Source of the DNA: a bacterium
Lineage (GTDB): Bacteria > Vulcanimicrobiota > Vulcanimicrobiia > Vulcanimicrobiales > SCRA01
Assembly (NCBI GenBank): GCA_004297985.1
Contig: SCRA01000046.1
Coordinates: 1-64,000 of the forward strand
Direction: 5' to 3'
Length of the DNA: 64,000 bases
Below, piece by piece: positions 25,913-35,511 of the stretch. The position numbers and the translations under genes were made by a program. A model generated the notes under the pieces. That model had not been told where the DNA came from. It made no database searches and saw only the letters and a list, made by a program, of their open reading frames with translations. Within the stretch, counting starts at the first letter, position 1; each line of letters opens with the position of its first letter.

Positions 25913-26917
25913 CTATGCCGTCCCGATGAGTACGGCTGCCGCCTGCGCGAGGCGGGCGCCGTAGGCCTCCGCAGACTCGTCCTCGGCGGGCTCGAGGACG
26001 ACGCGATACGGCGCATTCCATGGATGCCACTGCTTGGCCAGCCGCTCCCCGTGCTGGCGCGGGAAGATGTCGGCCACGGGCGTCCCCACGGCACCCGCCA
26101 CGTGGGCGGCGCCGGAGTCCGGCGTGATCAGCACGCCCGCCGCGGCCACGGCACGCAGCCACTGCCCCTTCGCGCCCAGCGGATCGCAGGGATGGCCGCT
26201 GGCGGCAGCCAGTTGTCGCCCCAGCGCCAACTCGCCCGTGTGTGCCAATAGGCGCGCCTTGGGAATCGCGCTCAGCGCGCGCCCCATCCACGTTGCGTCG
26301 CGCCCCGGCGGGATCAGCTTGTGCGTCGCCTGCACGGCCACCACGTCCACGCGCGAGACGTGGTCCACGCTCAGCGCCTCGCGCGAGGCGGTGAGATCGT
26401 GCGGCGGCTCACCGCGCACCAGCCCCGCCTTCACGCCCAGCGCAAAGAGCTGGCGCACTTCGTGCGGCTGCTCCACCCATGCCGCTGGGCGATAGACCAC
26501 GCGCGTGCAGCGCCAGCGCGCCCACAGCGACTTGAACGGCTTCTCGAAGGCATTCCAGAATCCGATGCGTGTGCGGATACCGGCTATCGCTGGGAGGCGA
26601 TAGGCATCGGGCTCCTCGGAGCAGATCAGCGCCACATCGTAGCTGCCCGGGATCTCGCGACGCACCTGTTCGAACGAGGCCTCCGTGGAGCCATGTGGGC
26701 GTACCGCATCGGGCACCAGCACGTGCACGCGCGCGAAGAGCCCGCGTGCGAAGAGATCCTGGTTGCGCGGTGAGAGCACGGCGCCGACCTCGCAGCCGGC
26801 ATCGCGCAGCGCCAGCGCCAGCGGCAGCACGGCCAGCGCGTCGCCGATGCCGTCCATGCGCACCAAGAGTACGCGCGCCGATTGGGACGAACGAGAGGTC
26901 ACGGGCCAGCCTACCAT
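25913..26917 (-). CDS. Family 9 glycosyltransferase (heptosyltransferase-like)
   Basis: 334 aa. ARVLLVRMDGIGDALAVLPLALALRDAG is the GT9 N-terminal motif, and LITPDSGAAHVAGAVGTPVADIFP is the C-terminal nucleotide-sugar site. Third GT9 gene in the window, separate from the others. The first residues before SARVLLVRMDG may be over-extended; an internal start is possible. Confidence 0.87.
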   Translation of the reverse strand: MVGWPVTSRSSQSARVLLVRMDGIGDALAVLPLALALRDAGCEVGAVLSPRNQDLFARGLFARVHVLVPDAVRPHGSTEASFEQVRREIPGSYDVALICSEEPDAYRLPAIAGIRTRIGFWNAFEKPFKSLWARWRCTRVVYRPAAWVEQPHEVRQLFALGVKAGLVRGEPPHDLTASREALSVDHVSRVDVVAVQATHKLIPPGRDATWMGRALSAIPKARLLAHTGELALGRQLAAASGHPCDPLGAKGQWLRAVAAAGVLITPDSGAAHVAGAVGTPVADIFPRQHGERLAKQWHPWNAPYRVVLEPAEDESAEAYGARLAQAAAVLIGTA

Positions 26918-26964
26918 TCGGGCGCGCCGAACGTCAACTCTCGTTGACGCTATCGGTGCGACGC

Positions 26965-27627
26965 CTAGGCGGCGATGCGGTAGCCCAATCCGCGCACGGT
27001 CTCGATCGCCGTCCCCGCGTCGCCTAGCTTGCGGCGCAGGCGGTAAATGGAGACGCCGACCACGTTCGACGGCTCATCGAACGGAGCGCCCCAGACCTGT
27101 TCTTCGATGCGCTCCCGCTCCAGCACGATGCCCGCGTTGCGCACCAGATACTCGAGCAGTTGGTATTCTCGCGCGCTCAGCGCCAGCTCTTCTCCGTCCA
27201 CCAGCGCACAGCGCCTGCGCACGTCGACTTCGATCACGCCCGCGCGGTAACGTGCGCTGCGCTGCGTTCCGGCGCGGCGTACCACCGCGCGCAAGCGCGC
27301 CAGGAAGGCATCGACGTGAAAAGGCTTGACGACGTAGTCGTCCGCGCCGGCATCGAGTCCCGCGACGAAATCACCGACGTCGTCGTGCGCAGTGAGCATC
27401 ACTACCGGAACGTCGCTGGCTGCCTCGCGCAGCCGCCGGCAGATATCCAAACCACTCACGCCCGGAAGGTTGCGAGCTACCACGACGGCATCGTACGCAC
27501 CATCGGCCGCCATATGGTCTCCTGTGCGGCCGTCCGTCGCGATGTCGATCACGTAGCCTTCTCCCTCCAATGTCTCACGAAGTGTTTCAATGGTCGATGG
27601 ATCGTGGTCAGCGATGAGGATTCGCAC
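26965..27627 (-). CDS. OmpR-family response regulator lacking the phospho-acceptor Asp
   Basis: GTG 27627, with GGGAAG about 7 nt upstream, begins VRILIADHDPST; the frame is open to 27693. 220 aa: receiver domain 1-115 and winged-helix DNA-binding domain 125-220 (LSAREYQLLEYLVRNAG, NVVGVSIYRLRRKLGD). In the receiver, Ala51 (VVVARNLPG) replaces the phosphorylated Asp, and the acidic pair is Asp-His instead of Asp-Asp, while Thr79 and Lys101 remain. It may act without phosphorylation. No histidine kinase is nearby. It is divergent from a small exported protein, a possible target. Confidence 0.88.
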   Translation of the reverse strand: MRILIADHDPSTIETLRETLEGEGYVIDIATDGRTGDHMAADGAYDAVVVARNLPGVSGLDICRRLREAASDVPVVMLTAHDDVGDFVAGLDAGADDYVVKPFHVDAFLARLRAVVRRAGTQRSARYRAGVIEVDVRRRCALVDGEELALSAREYQLLEYLVRNAGIVLERERIEEQVWGAPFDEPSNVVGVSIYRLRRKLGDAGTAIETVRGLGYRIAA

Positions 27628-27711
27628 TGTTAGCTTCCCGTTATCTTCAATCTTTAGTATGCGCCAGTCGAGTGCGATGCACTCGATCGTCACTGTGGAC
27701 AGGAGATGAAG

Positions 27712-27966
27712 ATGATGAAGATTCGATCACTCAGACTCAGTTACGCGACGCTACTCGGAGCACTGCTCTTCGCGTCGGCCGGAACGGCGATCGCGTCGGC
27801 GCAACAGCAGCCGACCAGTACGGCCGTACCCATTATGCAGAGCTCGATCACGCACAGCGTGATGAATAGTGACCTCGATGACGACATCGAGTCACCCTAT
27901 CAGCGAGCATTCGAGCGTCGGCAGAGCGAGCGTGCGATGCACCTGTTGCTGGAGGTAGGCCCGTAG
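27712..27966 (+). CDS. Small exported protein of unknown function
   Basis: About 84 aa. AGGAG at 27701-27705 sits 6 nt before ATG 27712; ATGs at 27706 and 27715 are alternatives. A Sec signal peptide is clear (KIRSLRLSYATLLGALLFASAGTAIASA, cleavage near ASA-QQQ). The mature part is short and polar with Gln/Thr and an acidic DLDDDIES stretch. It is divergent from the atypical response regulator gene, 84 bp apart. No family recognised. Confidence 0.65.
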   Translation: MMKIRSLRLSYATLLGALLFASAGTAIASAQQQPTSTAVPIMQSSITHSVMNSDLDDDIESPYQRAFERRQSERAMHLLLEVGP

Positions 27967-27973
27967 CGGGGGT

Positions 27974-28855
27974 TCAGCGGGACCGCAACTCGCGTTCCAT
28001 CTCCGAGAGATAGACGCCGTCGAGCAGTTGGGCGCGCGCCGCCTTCTCCAGCAAGTGCGGCACGCGTCCGGCGGCGAGCGCGCCGGCCAGCAGGGCGCGC
28101 ACGGGCTTGGGCGTCAGCAGGCGCCCCTTCCAGCGATTGACCGCGTAGGCGCCCGTGGCGAGGATGGCGTCGTGTGAGGGACGCTTTTGCACGTAGCGCG
28201 CCGCCATCCGCCCTTTCTCCGCCGCTTTGCGCAACTGCGCATCCAGCGTCTCGGTTGCCGGCGGTTTGATGTGCCAGAGATAGGCTTCCCAGGCGAAGCG
28301 GCGCTCCACGCCGGCGTCGCGTAGCCGCGCGCCCAGCTCGGTATCCTCCCAGCCGTAGAGATCGAATGCCTCGTCGAAGCCGCCCACCGCGCGCAGCCGC
28401 TCGCGCCCCACGCTGACGTTGCACGTACAGAAGAAGGCGCGCGAGAAGTTGCGCGGACCGGGCAGCGGGCGGTCGTCATGCGAGGGAACGTTGATGATCG
28501 GCCCGCTCACCGCGAAGGACGCGCCATCGCCATCCGCGTGGGCACGCGCATGCCCCGCCAGCCACTCCAGCGGCAGTACCACATCATCGTCGCAGAAGAC
28601 GACGATCTCGGCGCGTGCCTGCGCGATGCCTCGATTACGGGCCAGACCACGATTGGGGCGCTCCTCACGGATGCCGCGCAGATCGAGCACCGAGCTGAAG
28701 CGCGCGATGACGGCCGGCGTTTGGTCGGAACTGCCGTTGTCGACCACGATCACTTCGAACGGCTCGCGGGTGACTTGCTGCTCCAGCGAGGAGAGCGCCG
28801 CCTCCAGGAAGTTTGCGCGATCCTTGGTGGCGATGATCACGCTAAGCGACGGCAC
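27974..28855 (-). CDS. Family 2 glycosyltransferase
   Basis: 293 aa with SVIIATKDRANFLEAALSSL, VDNGSSDQTPAVIARF, the DxD in VFCDDDVVLPLEWLAGH, and DLYGWEDTELGARLRDAG. It overlaps the LpxB-like gene by 14 bp and is the last gene of the accB-heptose operon, so it probably decorates the lipid A/core region. Confidence 0.9.
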   Translation of the reverse strand: MPSLSVIIATKDRANFLEAALSSLEQQVTREPFEVIVVDNGSSDQTPAVIARFSSVLDLRGIREERPNRGLARNRGIAQARAEIVVFCDDDVVLPLEWLAGHARAHADGDGASFAVSGPIINVPSHDDRPLPGPRNFSRAFFCTCNVSVGRERLRAVGGFDEAFDLYGWEDTELGARLRDAGVERRFAWEAYLWHIKPPATETLDAQLRKAAEKGRMAARYVQKRPSHDAILATGAYAVNRWKGRLLTPKPVRALLAGALAAGRVPHLLEKAARAQLLDGVYLSEMERELRSR

Positions 28856-30047
28856 GGAGCTCCTCCAGCAACGCTTGGGCCATGCGATCGGCGGCGCCGC
28901 GATGGCGCGTATAGAGCGTCCCCAGGCGCTTGCGCATCACGCGCAGGCGCTCCTCGTCGTGCGCCACATCGAGCGTCACGCGCGCCACGTGTGCCGGCAT
29001 CAGCGTGCCGCGCAGCTCCGGGGCTACCATTTCGCCGATGTCGATGTTGGGCTGCGAGGCGAGCGGAAAGCGCTTACTGACCCGCGCGATCACTGCGCGC
29101 TTGAGGTGCACCCCCACGAACGGCACGCGATCCAAGTAGGTCAGCGGCCCGTTCACCACCACTTTCTCCGGCAGATTGAGCGGCACGCAGGCGAGATACG
29201 GCGTGCCCAGCGCCGCCGCTTCGATCGTCTTGGTGCCGGGGATGGTCAGCACCAGGCGCGCCTTGGCCATCGCCGCGGCACTGCGCCGCGTGACTGGGAA
29301 ACGCTCGCCCGTGCGCTCATCGACAATTTCCAGGGTGAACTCGCCATCCTCCACGCGCCCGCGCGAGCCGTAAACCAACGGGTCGCCGCCGGTGCGTAGC
29401 GCCGCCTCCACCTCCTGACGGCTGGTGAACGGCGAGAGCGCGAAGCCCACTGGAACCTCCCGCGCCAGACGGCGCAGCTCCACCGCGGCACGCAGGAAGA
29501 ACGGGATGAGGTGGGCCACCTCCTCGCGGCGCGAGCCGGGGAGGATCACGATGCCTCCGGGTGCCAGCTCGCTAAGCGACTGCGCATCGTCCAGCGCTCC
29601 GTCGATGGCGAGGTTGCCCACGATCTCCACCTGCGATGGCACGGCGCCGTTGCGGATCAACTGCTCGCGGTTGTTCTCGTCGACGGCGAAGATGCGCCGG
29701 AAAAGCGCATGCTTCTTACGTGCGCCGAACTTGTAGCCGTAGGCGGGCGCGTGGAACTTGCGCGCCAAGAGCGCCGAGTGGGCGAGATCGCCGCCGAGGT
29801 ACTGCAAGGCGTCGACGCGATCCAATGAGCCGGATACCAGGAACTTCAAGTACTCGCTCGGCGCGTAGGCGGTGGCGGAGGGAAATTGCTCTCGCACGAC
29901 TTCGGCTTCATGGCCGCTGGCGTACTCGCAGGGCGAGAAGAACACGTGGAGGTCCAGCTCCGGCTCGCGACGGTAGAGAGCGCGCGCTAACGGGCGCAGC
30001 CAGCCCATCGTCTCGCCGGGGCCGTTGCTGGCGACGGCGATCCTCAC
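28842..30047 (-). CDS. Lipid-A-disaccharide synthase-like protein
   Basis: 401 aa of GT-B fold related to LpxB (GT19): VASNGPGETMGWLRPLARAL at the start, IVILPGSRREEVAHLIPFFLRAAVEL in the middle and LTIPGTKTIEAAALGTPYLACVPLNLPEK near the C-terminus. It departs from canonical LpxB, notably at the N-terminus (NGPGE for GExSGD), as in LpxB-related proteins of other phyla. Canonical LpxB joins UDP-diacylglucosamine and lipid X. It overlaps rfaE2 by 4 bp. Confidence 0.8.
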   Translation of the reverse strand: MRIAVASNGPGETMGWLRPLARALYRREPELDLHVFFSPCEYASGHEAEVVREQFPSATAYAPSEYLKFLVSGSLDRVDALQYLGGDLAHSALLARKFHAPAYGYKFGARKKHALFRRIFAVDENNREQLIRNGAVPSQVEIVGNLAIDGALDDAQSLSELAPGGIVILPGSRREEVAHLIPFFLRAAVELRRLAREVPVGFALSPFTSRQEVEAALRTGGDPLVYGSRGRVEDGEFTLEIVDERTGERFPVTRRSAAAMAKARLVLTIPGTKTIEAAALGTPYLACVPLNLPEKVVVNGPLTYLDRVPFVGVHLKRAVIARVSKRFPLASQPNIDIGEMVAPELRGTLMPAHVARVTLDVAHDEERLRVMRKRLGTLYTRHRGAADRMAQALLEELRAVA

Positions 30048-30535
30048 GACGTGCGCTCCGCGCCACGGCGCAAGATCTCGCTGGTCGAATGGCCGTCAAG
30101 GTGCGGGGCCAGCAGCACCTCGCCGCCGTAGGCACGCACGATCTCGGCCTCGGGAAGATCCTCCTCGCGGTACTGCGCGCTCTTGACGATGGCGTCGGGC
30201 TTCAGCGCCTCGATCAATCGCTCGGGCGTGAGCTCGTCGAAACGCACGACGCCGTCGACGCTGCGCAGACCGGCCAGTACGTGGGCGCGATCCTCGTACG
30301 GGTTGATGGGGCGCGGCGCACCCTTGAGCGCGCGCACGCTCTCGTCGCCGTTGAGGCCTACGATAAGCGCGTCGCCGTGCTTACGCGCCCAAGCCAGGTA
30401 CATCACGTGGCCCGCGTGGAGCACGTCGAAGCAGCCGTTGGTGAAGACGACACGCCGGCCTGCGGCGCGCTGTTCTTCACGCCACGTGCGCGCCTGCTCT
30501 ACGCCGGCGAAGATATGCGCGAAGAACTCGCTCAT
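30044..30535 (-). CDS. rfaE2: D-glycero-beta-D-manno-heptose 1-phosphate adenylyltransferase
   Basis: 163 aa. The nucleotidyltransferase motif VFTNGCFDVLHAGHVMYLAWAR (HxGH) is present, and DGHSTSEILRR closes the protein. It activates heptose-1-phosphate with ATP to ADP-heptose. In E. coli this is the C-terminal domain of HldE; here it is a separate gene, separated from the kinase gene by 85 bp containing a repeat. Confidence 0.93.
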   Translation of the reverse strand: MSEFFAHIFAGVEQARTWREEQRAAGRRVVFTNGCFDVLHAGHVMYLAWARKHGDALIVGLNGDESVRALKGAPRPINPYEDRAHVLAGLRSVDGVVRFDELTPERLIEALKPDAIVKSAQYREEDLPEAEIVRAYGGEVLLAPHLDGHSTSEILRRGAERTS

Positions 30536-30536
30536 C

Positions 30537-30605
30537 CCACTCGCTCCGCTTCACTCCGCTCGTGGGAACCCGGTTCTTCCAAAGTCCCTCCGGGAGCGCA
30601 TTCGT
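30537..30605. repeat. Diverged copy of the dispersed intergenic repeat
   Basis: Between rfaE1 and rfaE2. It shares the order CCCACTCGC..., GGGAACCC, AAAGT, CCGGGAGCGC with the repeats at 58497-58640 and 59975-60060. CCCAC and GTGGG arms can pair. A hairpin GCATTCG/CGAATGC follows it. Similarity is patchy, so membership is tentative. Confidence 0.35.
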
Positions 30606-30620
30606 GCCAGACGCGAATGC

Positions 30621-31634
30621 TCACAATTGTGCCGTATCGGCCGAGCCGTCGGCGCCGTCGTAGTGTTGCAGCAACTCCACGATCTCCTCGGGGCTGGCGG
30701 CAGCCGTCCCCAGCTTCTCAACGACGGCACCCGCCGCGAAGTTCGCCAGGGTCACCGCGTCGAGCACGGGAGTGCCGGCCGCCAACGCCAACGTCAGCAC
30801 GGAGATCACCGTGTCACCGGCGCCGGAGACGTCGAAGACGGTGCGCGCCACGGCGGGGACGTCGAAGCGCGGCTTGCCGGGCGAGAAGAGCGACATGCCG
30901 TGCTCGCCGCGCGTGATCAGCGCGTGCATGCAGCCCAGGCGTTCCAGGAGCGCGCGGCCGGCCTGCTCGAGCGTGGCATCGTCCCCGATCGTGACGCCGG
31001 CAGCTTTCGCCGCCTCGCCCGCGTTTGGTGCGATGCAGGTGACGCCGGTGAAGAGATCGAGGTTGGCGGGCTTGGGATCGGCGGTGACCACGCTGCAGGC
31101 GCTCAACGCCGCCTCAACCAGCGTGCGGGTGAGCAGGCCCTTCGCGTAGTCGCTGAAGATCACCGCGTCGACGTCGCGCGCCGCCGCGCGCACGTGCGCC
31201 GACAGCTTCGCGGCGGTGGCCTCGGGGACGGCGGTGGCGCGCTCCCAGTCGGCACGCACCACTTGCTGGTTGTGCGCCACGATGCGCGTCTTGCGCGTGG
31301 TAGGGCGGTCGTGCGCGACGAAGAGGCCGTCGTCGTTGACGCCAAGCTCGCTCACCATGCCGCGCAGACGCTCGGCGACACGGTCGTCCCCCACCACGCC
31401 GGCCAGGCGCACATCGGCACCCAACACACGCAGGTTGGTGGCCACGTTGGCAGCACCGCCCAGCGTGAAAGAGTGGTCGGTCACCTCCACCACGGGCACG
31501 GGGGCCTCCGGTGAGATGCGCGAGACGCGCCCCCAGATCCACTCGTCAACCATCAGGTCGCCCACCACCAAGACGCGGCGGCCGCGCATGCGTTGAAAGA
31601 GCGCGTAGGCTTGCGGGGCGCTAAGATGCGGCAC
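30621..31634 (-). CDS. rfaE1: D-glycero-beta-D-manno-heptose-7-phosphate kinase
   Basis: GTG 31634 is preferred over upstream frame up to 31814, giving 337 aa and a 14-bp overlap with gmhB. PfkB/ribokinase fold: VLVVGDLMVDEWIWGRVSRISPEAPVPVV, LGGAANVATNL, and the catalytic DVSGAGDTVISVLTLALAAG. It phosphorylates heptose-7-phosphate at C1 for ADP-heptose synthesis, equal to the N-terminal domain of HldE. Confidence 0.92.
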   Translation of the reverse strand: MPHLSAPQAYALFQRMRGRRVLVVGDLMVDEWIWGRVSRISPEAPVPVVEVTDHSFTLGGAANVATNLRVLGADVRLAGVVGDDRVAERLRGMVSELGVNDDGLFVAHDRPTTRKTRIVAHNQQVVRADWERATAVPEATAAKLSAHVRAAARDVDAVIFSDYAKGLLTRTLVEAALSACSVVTADPKPANLDLFTGVTCIAPNAGEAAKAAGVTIGDDATLEQAGRALLERLGCMHALITRGEHGMSLFSPGKPRFDVPAVARTVFDVSGAGDTVISVLTLALAAGTPVLDAVTLANFAAGAVVEKLGTAAASPEEIVELLQHYDGADGSADTAQL

Positions 31635-32193
31635 GGGCGTCTTTCTCGTGGCCGGCGGCCTGGTCGCTCGCGAGGATCCACTGCGCGGCGGCCAGCAGGT
31701 CGGCGGCGTCGCGGTCCGCCGTTGCACCGCGTTCATCGGCGTAGGGACCGCCGATGATGCGCACCGTGCGCAGCCGCGCGTTGCGCCCCGCCTCGATATC
31801 GCGCGGGCGATCACCGATCGCCACGCTGCCTTCGCGTGCGTAGCGGTGCTCCGCGATGGCGCGCTCGATCATGCCGGGCTTGGGCTTGCGGCAATCGCAG
31901 CCATCGCGGTCCAGGTGCGGGCAGAGGTAGAAGGCCTCGATCCGCACATCGCCGAGCTCTCGCAGTCGGCGCTGCAGCTCCGCGTTCACCCGCTGCGCGT
32001 CTTCCAACGTCAGCCGTCCGCGCGCGATGCCGCTCTGATTGCTCACCACCACCAGCGCGTAGCCGTGCTCTTGCAGCAGCTTGAGCCCTTCGGCGGCATG
32101 CGGCACGAGGCGCACCTGGCGAGGGTCGGAGGGGTAGCCCACATCCGCCATGATGGTGCCGTCACGATCGAGGAAAACCGCGCGTCTGCTCAC
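31621..32193 (-). CDS. gmhB: D-glycero-beta-D-manno-heptose-1,7-bisphosphate 7-phosphatase
   Basis: 190 aa HAD phosphatase. Motif I VFLDRDGTI, motif II VVSNQSGIARG, zinc-binding CPHLDRDGCDCRKPKPG and motif IV GDRPRDIEAGRNA. It removes the C7 phosphate between the kinase and adenylyltransferase steps. It lies between gmhA (13-nt gap) and rfaE1 (14-bp overlap). Confidence 0.93.
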   Translation of the reverse strand: MSRRAVFLDRDGTIMADVGYPSDPRQVRLVPHAAEGLKLLQEHGYALVVVSNQSGIARGRLTLEDAQRVNAELQRRLRELGDVRIEAFYLCPHLDRDGCDCRKPKPGMIERAIAEHRYAREGSVAIGDRPRDIEAGRNARLRTVRIIGGPYADERGATADRDAADLLAAAQWILASDQAAGHEKDARAAS

Positions 32194-32206
32194 GGTGACT
32201 CCAACC

Positions 32207-32800
32207 TCACGGGGTGAGGAAGAGTTCCTGCTCTACCAGGTCGCAGATGATGTGGCCCATCGTGATGTGGACCTCCTGGATGATGGCGGAGTAGCCGTCC
32301 GGCCCGATCAAACTGTGGTCGGCGATCTGGGCCACCTTGCCGCCGCCGTTGCCCGTGAAGGCGATGGTCACGGCGCCGGCCTTCTTGCCGGCCTCCAGCG
32401 CCAGCACCACGTTGGACGAGGTGCCGCTGGTGGTGATGCCCACCACCACGTCGCCGGGGCGGGCGAAGGCCTCCACCTGGCGCGCGAAGACGCGCTCGTA
32501 GCCGTAGTCGTTGCCGATGGCGGTGACGGCGGAGGGGTTGCAGGCCAGCGATTCGGCGGCCAGAGCCGGGCGCTCGCGCAGGAAGCGGCCGGTGAACTCG
32601 GCGGCGATGTGCTGGGCGTCGGCGGCGCTGCCGCCGTTGCCGAACCAGAGCGACTTGCCGCCGGCCCGGTAGCAGCGCACCAACGCGGCGACGATGGCGT
32701 GAACCTGCGCCTCGTAGCGCGGCTCGTCGAGCAGGCCTTTGCGGTCCGCCAGGATCTCGCGGAAGCCGCGTGTGCCGTTGATATCTACGGTGCGATCCAA
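32207..32800 (-). CDS. gmhA: Sedoheptulose-7-phosphate isomerase
   Basis: 197 aa SIS-domain protein with WFGNGGSAADAQHIAAEFTGRF and VVGITTSGTSSNVVLALEAGKKAGAVTIAFTG, diagnostic of GmhA. It converts sedoheptulose-7-phosphate to heptose-7-phosphate, the first committed step of LPS heptose. It overlaps the end of accB by 16 bp, so its translation is probably coupled to that of accB. Confidence 0.93.
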   Translation of the reverse strand: MDRTVDINGTRGFREILADRKGLLDEPRYEAQVHAIVAALVRCYRAGGKSLWFGNGGSAADAQHIAAEFTGRFLRERPALAAESLACNPSAVTAIGNDYGYERVFARQVEAFARPGDVVVGITTSGTSSNVVLALEAGKKAGAVTIAFTGNGGGKVAQIADHSLIGPDGYSAIIQEVHITMGHIICDLVEQELFLTP

Positions 32801-33267
32801 AAGAGCACCTCATCCACCTTGACCAGCTCGCCGTTCTGGGGGCCGATCTTCGTCACCGTACCCGCAACCTCGGCCGTGATCTCGTTCATCATCTTCATCG
32901 CCTCGAGGATGCAGAGCACCTGGCCGGGCTGAACGCGCGTCCCCTCTTCTACGAAGGGCTCGGAGCCTGGGGCCGAGGCGCGGTAGAAGACGCCTACCAG
33001 CGGTGCCTTGACCGCGTGGGCACCCGGAGAGGGTGCGCCCGTAGCGGCGGCTGGTGCCACCGGCTGCGCGCCGGCCTGGGCGGGTGCCGATGAGGCCGAC
33101 GCGGTTGGCGCGGGTGCGGCACCGGGCGGCGGGGCGGCATAGGTTACGGGCTGCGCTTCGCGGCGGACGAGCTCGAAGGCCGTCTCGCCGAAGCGGACGC
33201 GAAGCTCGTCGAGATCGCTCTCTTTCATCAACTCGAGCAGCTGCTCGACGACCTGATCGTGGTTCAC
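32785..33267 (-). CDS. accB: Biotin carboxyl carrier protein of acetyl-CoA carboxylase
   Basis: GTG 33267 follows GGAGAGA; 160 aa. N-terminal helix HDQVVEQLLELMKESDLDELRV, a Pro/Ala linker at residues 50-85, and the biotinyl domain with PFVEEGTRVQPGQVLCILEAMKMMNEI (biotinyl Lys in EAMKM). Usually followed by accC; here it leads the heptose operon instead, which is unusual. Confidence 0.93.
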   Translation of the reverse strand: MNHDQVVEQLLELMKESDLDELRVRFGETAFELVRREAQPVTYAAPPPGAAPAPTASASSAPAQAGAQPVAPAAATGAPSPGAHAVKAPLVGVFYRASAPGSEPFVEEGTRVQPGQVLCILEAMKMMNEITAEVAGTVTKIGPQNGELVKVDEVLFWIAP

Positions 33268-33340
33268 ACTCTCTCCGTCACGGCAATACCACCCAGGATA
33301 CGGGTAGGGAAGGCGGCGTCCCTTCGAGGGAGCGCCGCTG

Positions 33341-33369
33341 GATGTAATGGCTTGGCTGTTTGACAGCAA
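33341..33369 (-). promoter_or_regulatory. accB-heptose operon promoter
   Basis: Minus-strand TTGCTG (33369-33364), 17-nt spacer, TACATC (33346-33341). The transcript would carry a strong GC-rich hairpin (33312-33337) before the GTG at 33267. It overlaps the divergent AbrB/PIN promoter region. Confidence 0.45.
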
Positions 33370-33402
33370 TTATGTTGTCGTACTATTGTGATATTGTCGT
33401 AC
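33360..33402 (+). promoter_or_regulatory. AbrB/PIN module promoter with direct repeats
   Basis: TTGACA at 33360-33365 with a possible -10 at 33381-33388. The nonamer TTGTCGTAC occurs at 33375-33383 and 33394-33402, a 19-bp period of about two helical turns, just upstream of the GGAGG site. A likely autoregulatory operator. Confidence 0.4.
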
Positions 33403-33414
33403 CTGGAGGAAACC

Positions 33415-33678
33415 GTGGGAAAAATCGAGGCTGAGGCTACCGTACGGCTCAAGAACCAGATCACGCTCCCCGCCGAAGTCGTCGCGCGGCTCGGCATCGA
33501 GCCGGGAGACCATCTGCTCTTCTCCTTGCTCGAAGGCGAGGCGTTGCCGTACGTGGAGATGCGGCCGTTGCGCCGGAGCTACGCGGGCATCGCCAAGGGT
33601 CTCTACGGCAAGAGCGACGAGGATGTAGACCGCTACGTCCGCGAGGAGCGCGAAAGCTGGAAGAAGGGGCGTACGTGA
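33415..33678 (+). CDS. AbrB/SpoVT-type antitoxin
   Basis: GTG 33415 follows GGAGG by 5 nt; 87 aa. The swapped-hairpin AbrB domain is VRLKNQITLPAEVVARLGIEPGDHLLFSLL at residues 7-40, followed by a C-terminal tail that would neutralise the toxin (GLYGKSDEDVDRYVREERESWKKG). The PIN toxin gene overlaps its stop by 4 bp. Such antitoxins repress their own operon. Confidence 0.85.
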   Translation: MGKIEAEATVRLKNQITLPAEVVARLGIEPGDHLLFSLLEGEALPYVEMRPLRRSYAGIAKGLYGKSDEDVDRYVREERESWKKGRT

Positions 33679-34130
33679 TCTCGCGCGCACTCGAGCGCGC
33701 CATCGCACCCGGAACCACGTTGCTGCTCGACTCTTCGGTCTTGATCGCCCACGTTCGAGGCGACGAGCGCATCTCCGAACATGCCACTCATGTGGTTGAC
33801 GAGATGGTGCGCAGCGGCCGCAATCGCGCCATCGTGTGCGCGGTGAGCGCGATGGAAGTCTTGGTTGAGCCTCGGCGCAGGGACCCGAAGGTCTACCGCG
33901 AGTTGCTCGATTTCTTCGAGCACTTTCCGAACCTGCGCACCGAGCCGGTCGATCTGGAGATCGCACGCAGGGCGGCCGAATTGCGTGCCGATCTCGGCTT
34001 CGCGACGCCGGATGCGCTCATCATCGCTACGGGATTGGTCCGCGAAGTAGGTTGTGTCGTCACCAACGACGGCGAATGGGCGCGCGAGCTCAAGCCGCTG
34101 AAGCCAACGATTCCGGTCTGCCGGCTCTCG

Positions 34131-34145
<15 letters not shown>
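33675..34145 (+). CDS. PIN-domain ribonuclease toxin (VapC-like)
   Basis: GTG 33675 overlaps the antitoxin stop (GTGA); 156 aa. The PIN acidic residues are seen in LLLDSSVLI, AVSAMEVLVE, TPDALIIATGL and VTNDGEW. VapC-type toxins cleave specific RNAs when freed from the antitoxin. The last 15 bp overlap the convergent hisS gene. Confidence 0.88.
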
Positions 34146-35438
<1,293 letters not shown>

Positions 35439-35511
35439 GGATGCTCGGCACCCCGGGTTCAACGGGGATCCCGCACCGATCCTCTGCTACCGCGCATCCA
35501 TCGCGCGCGCA

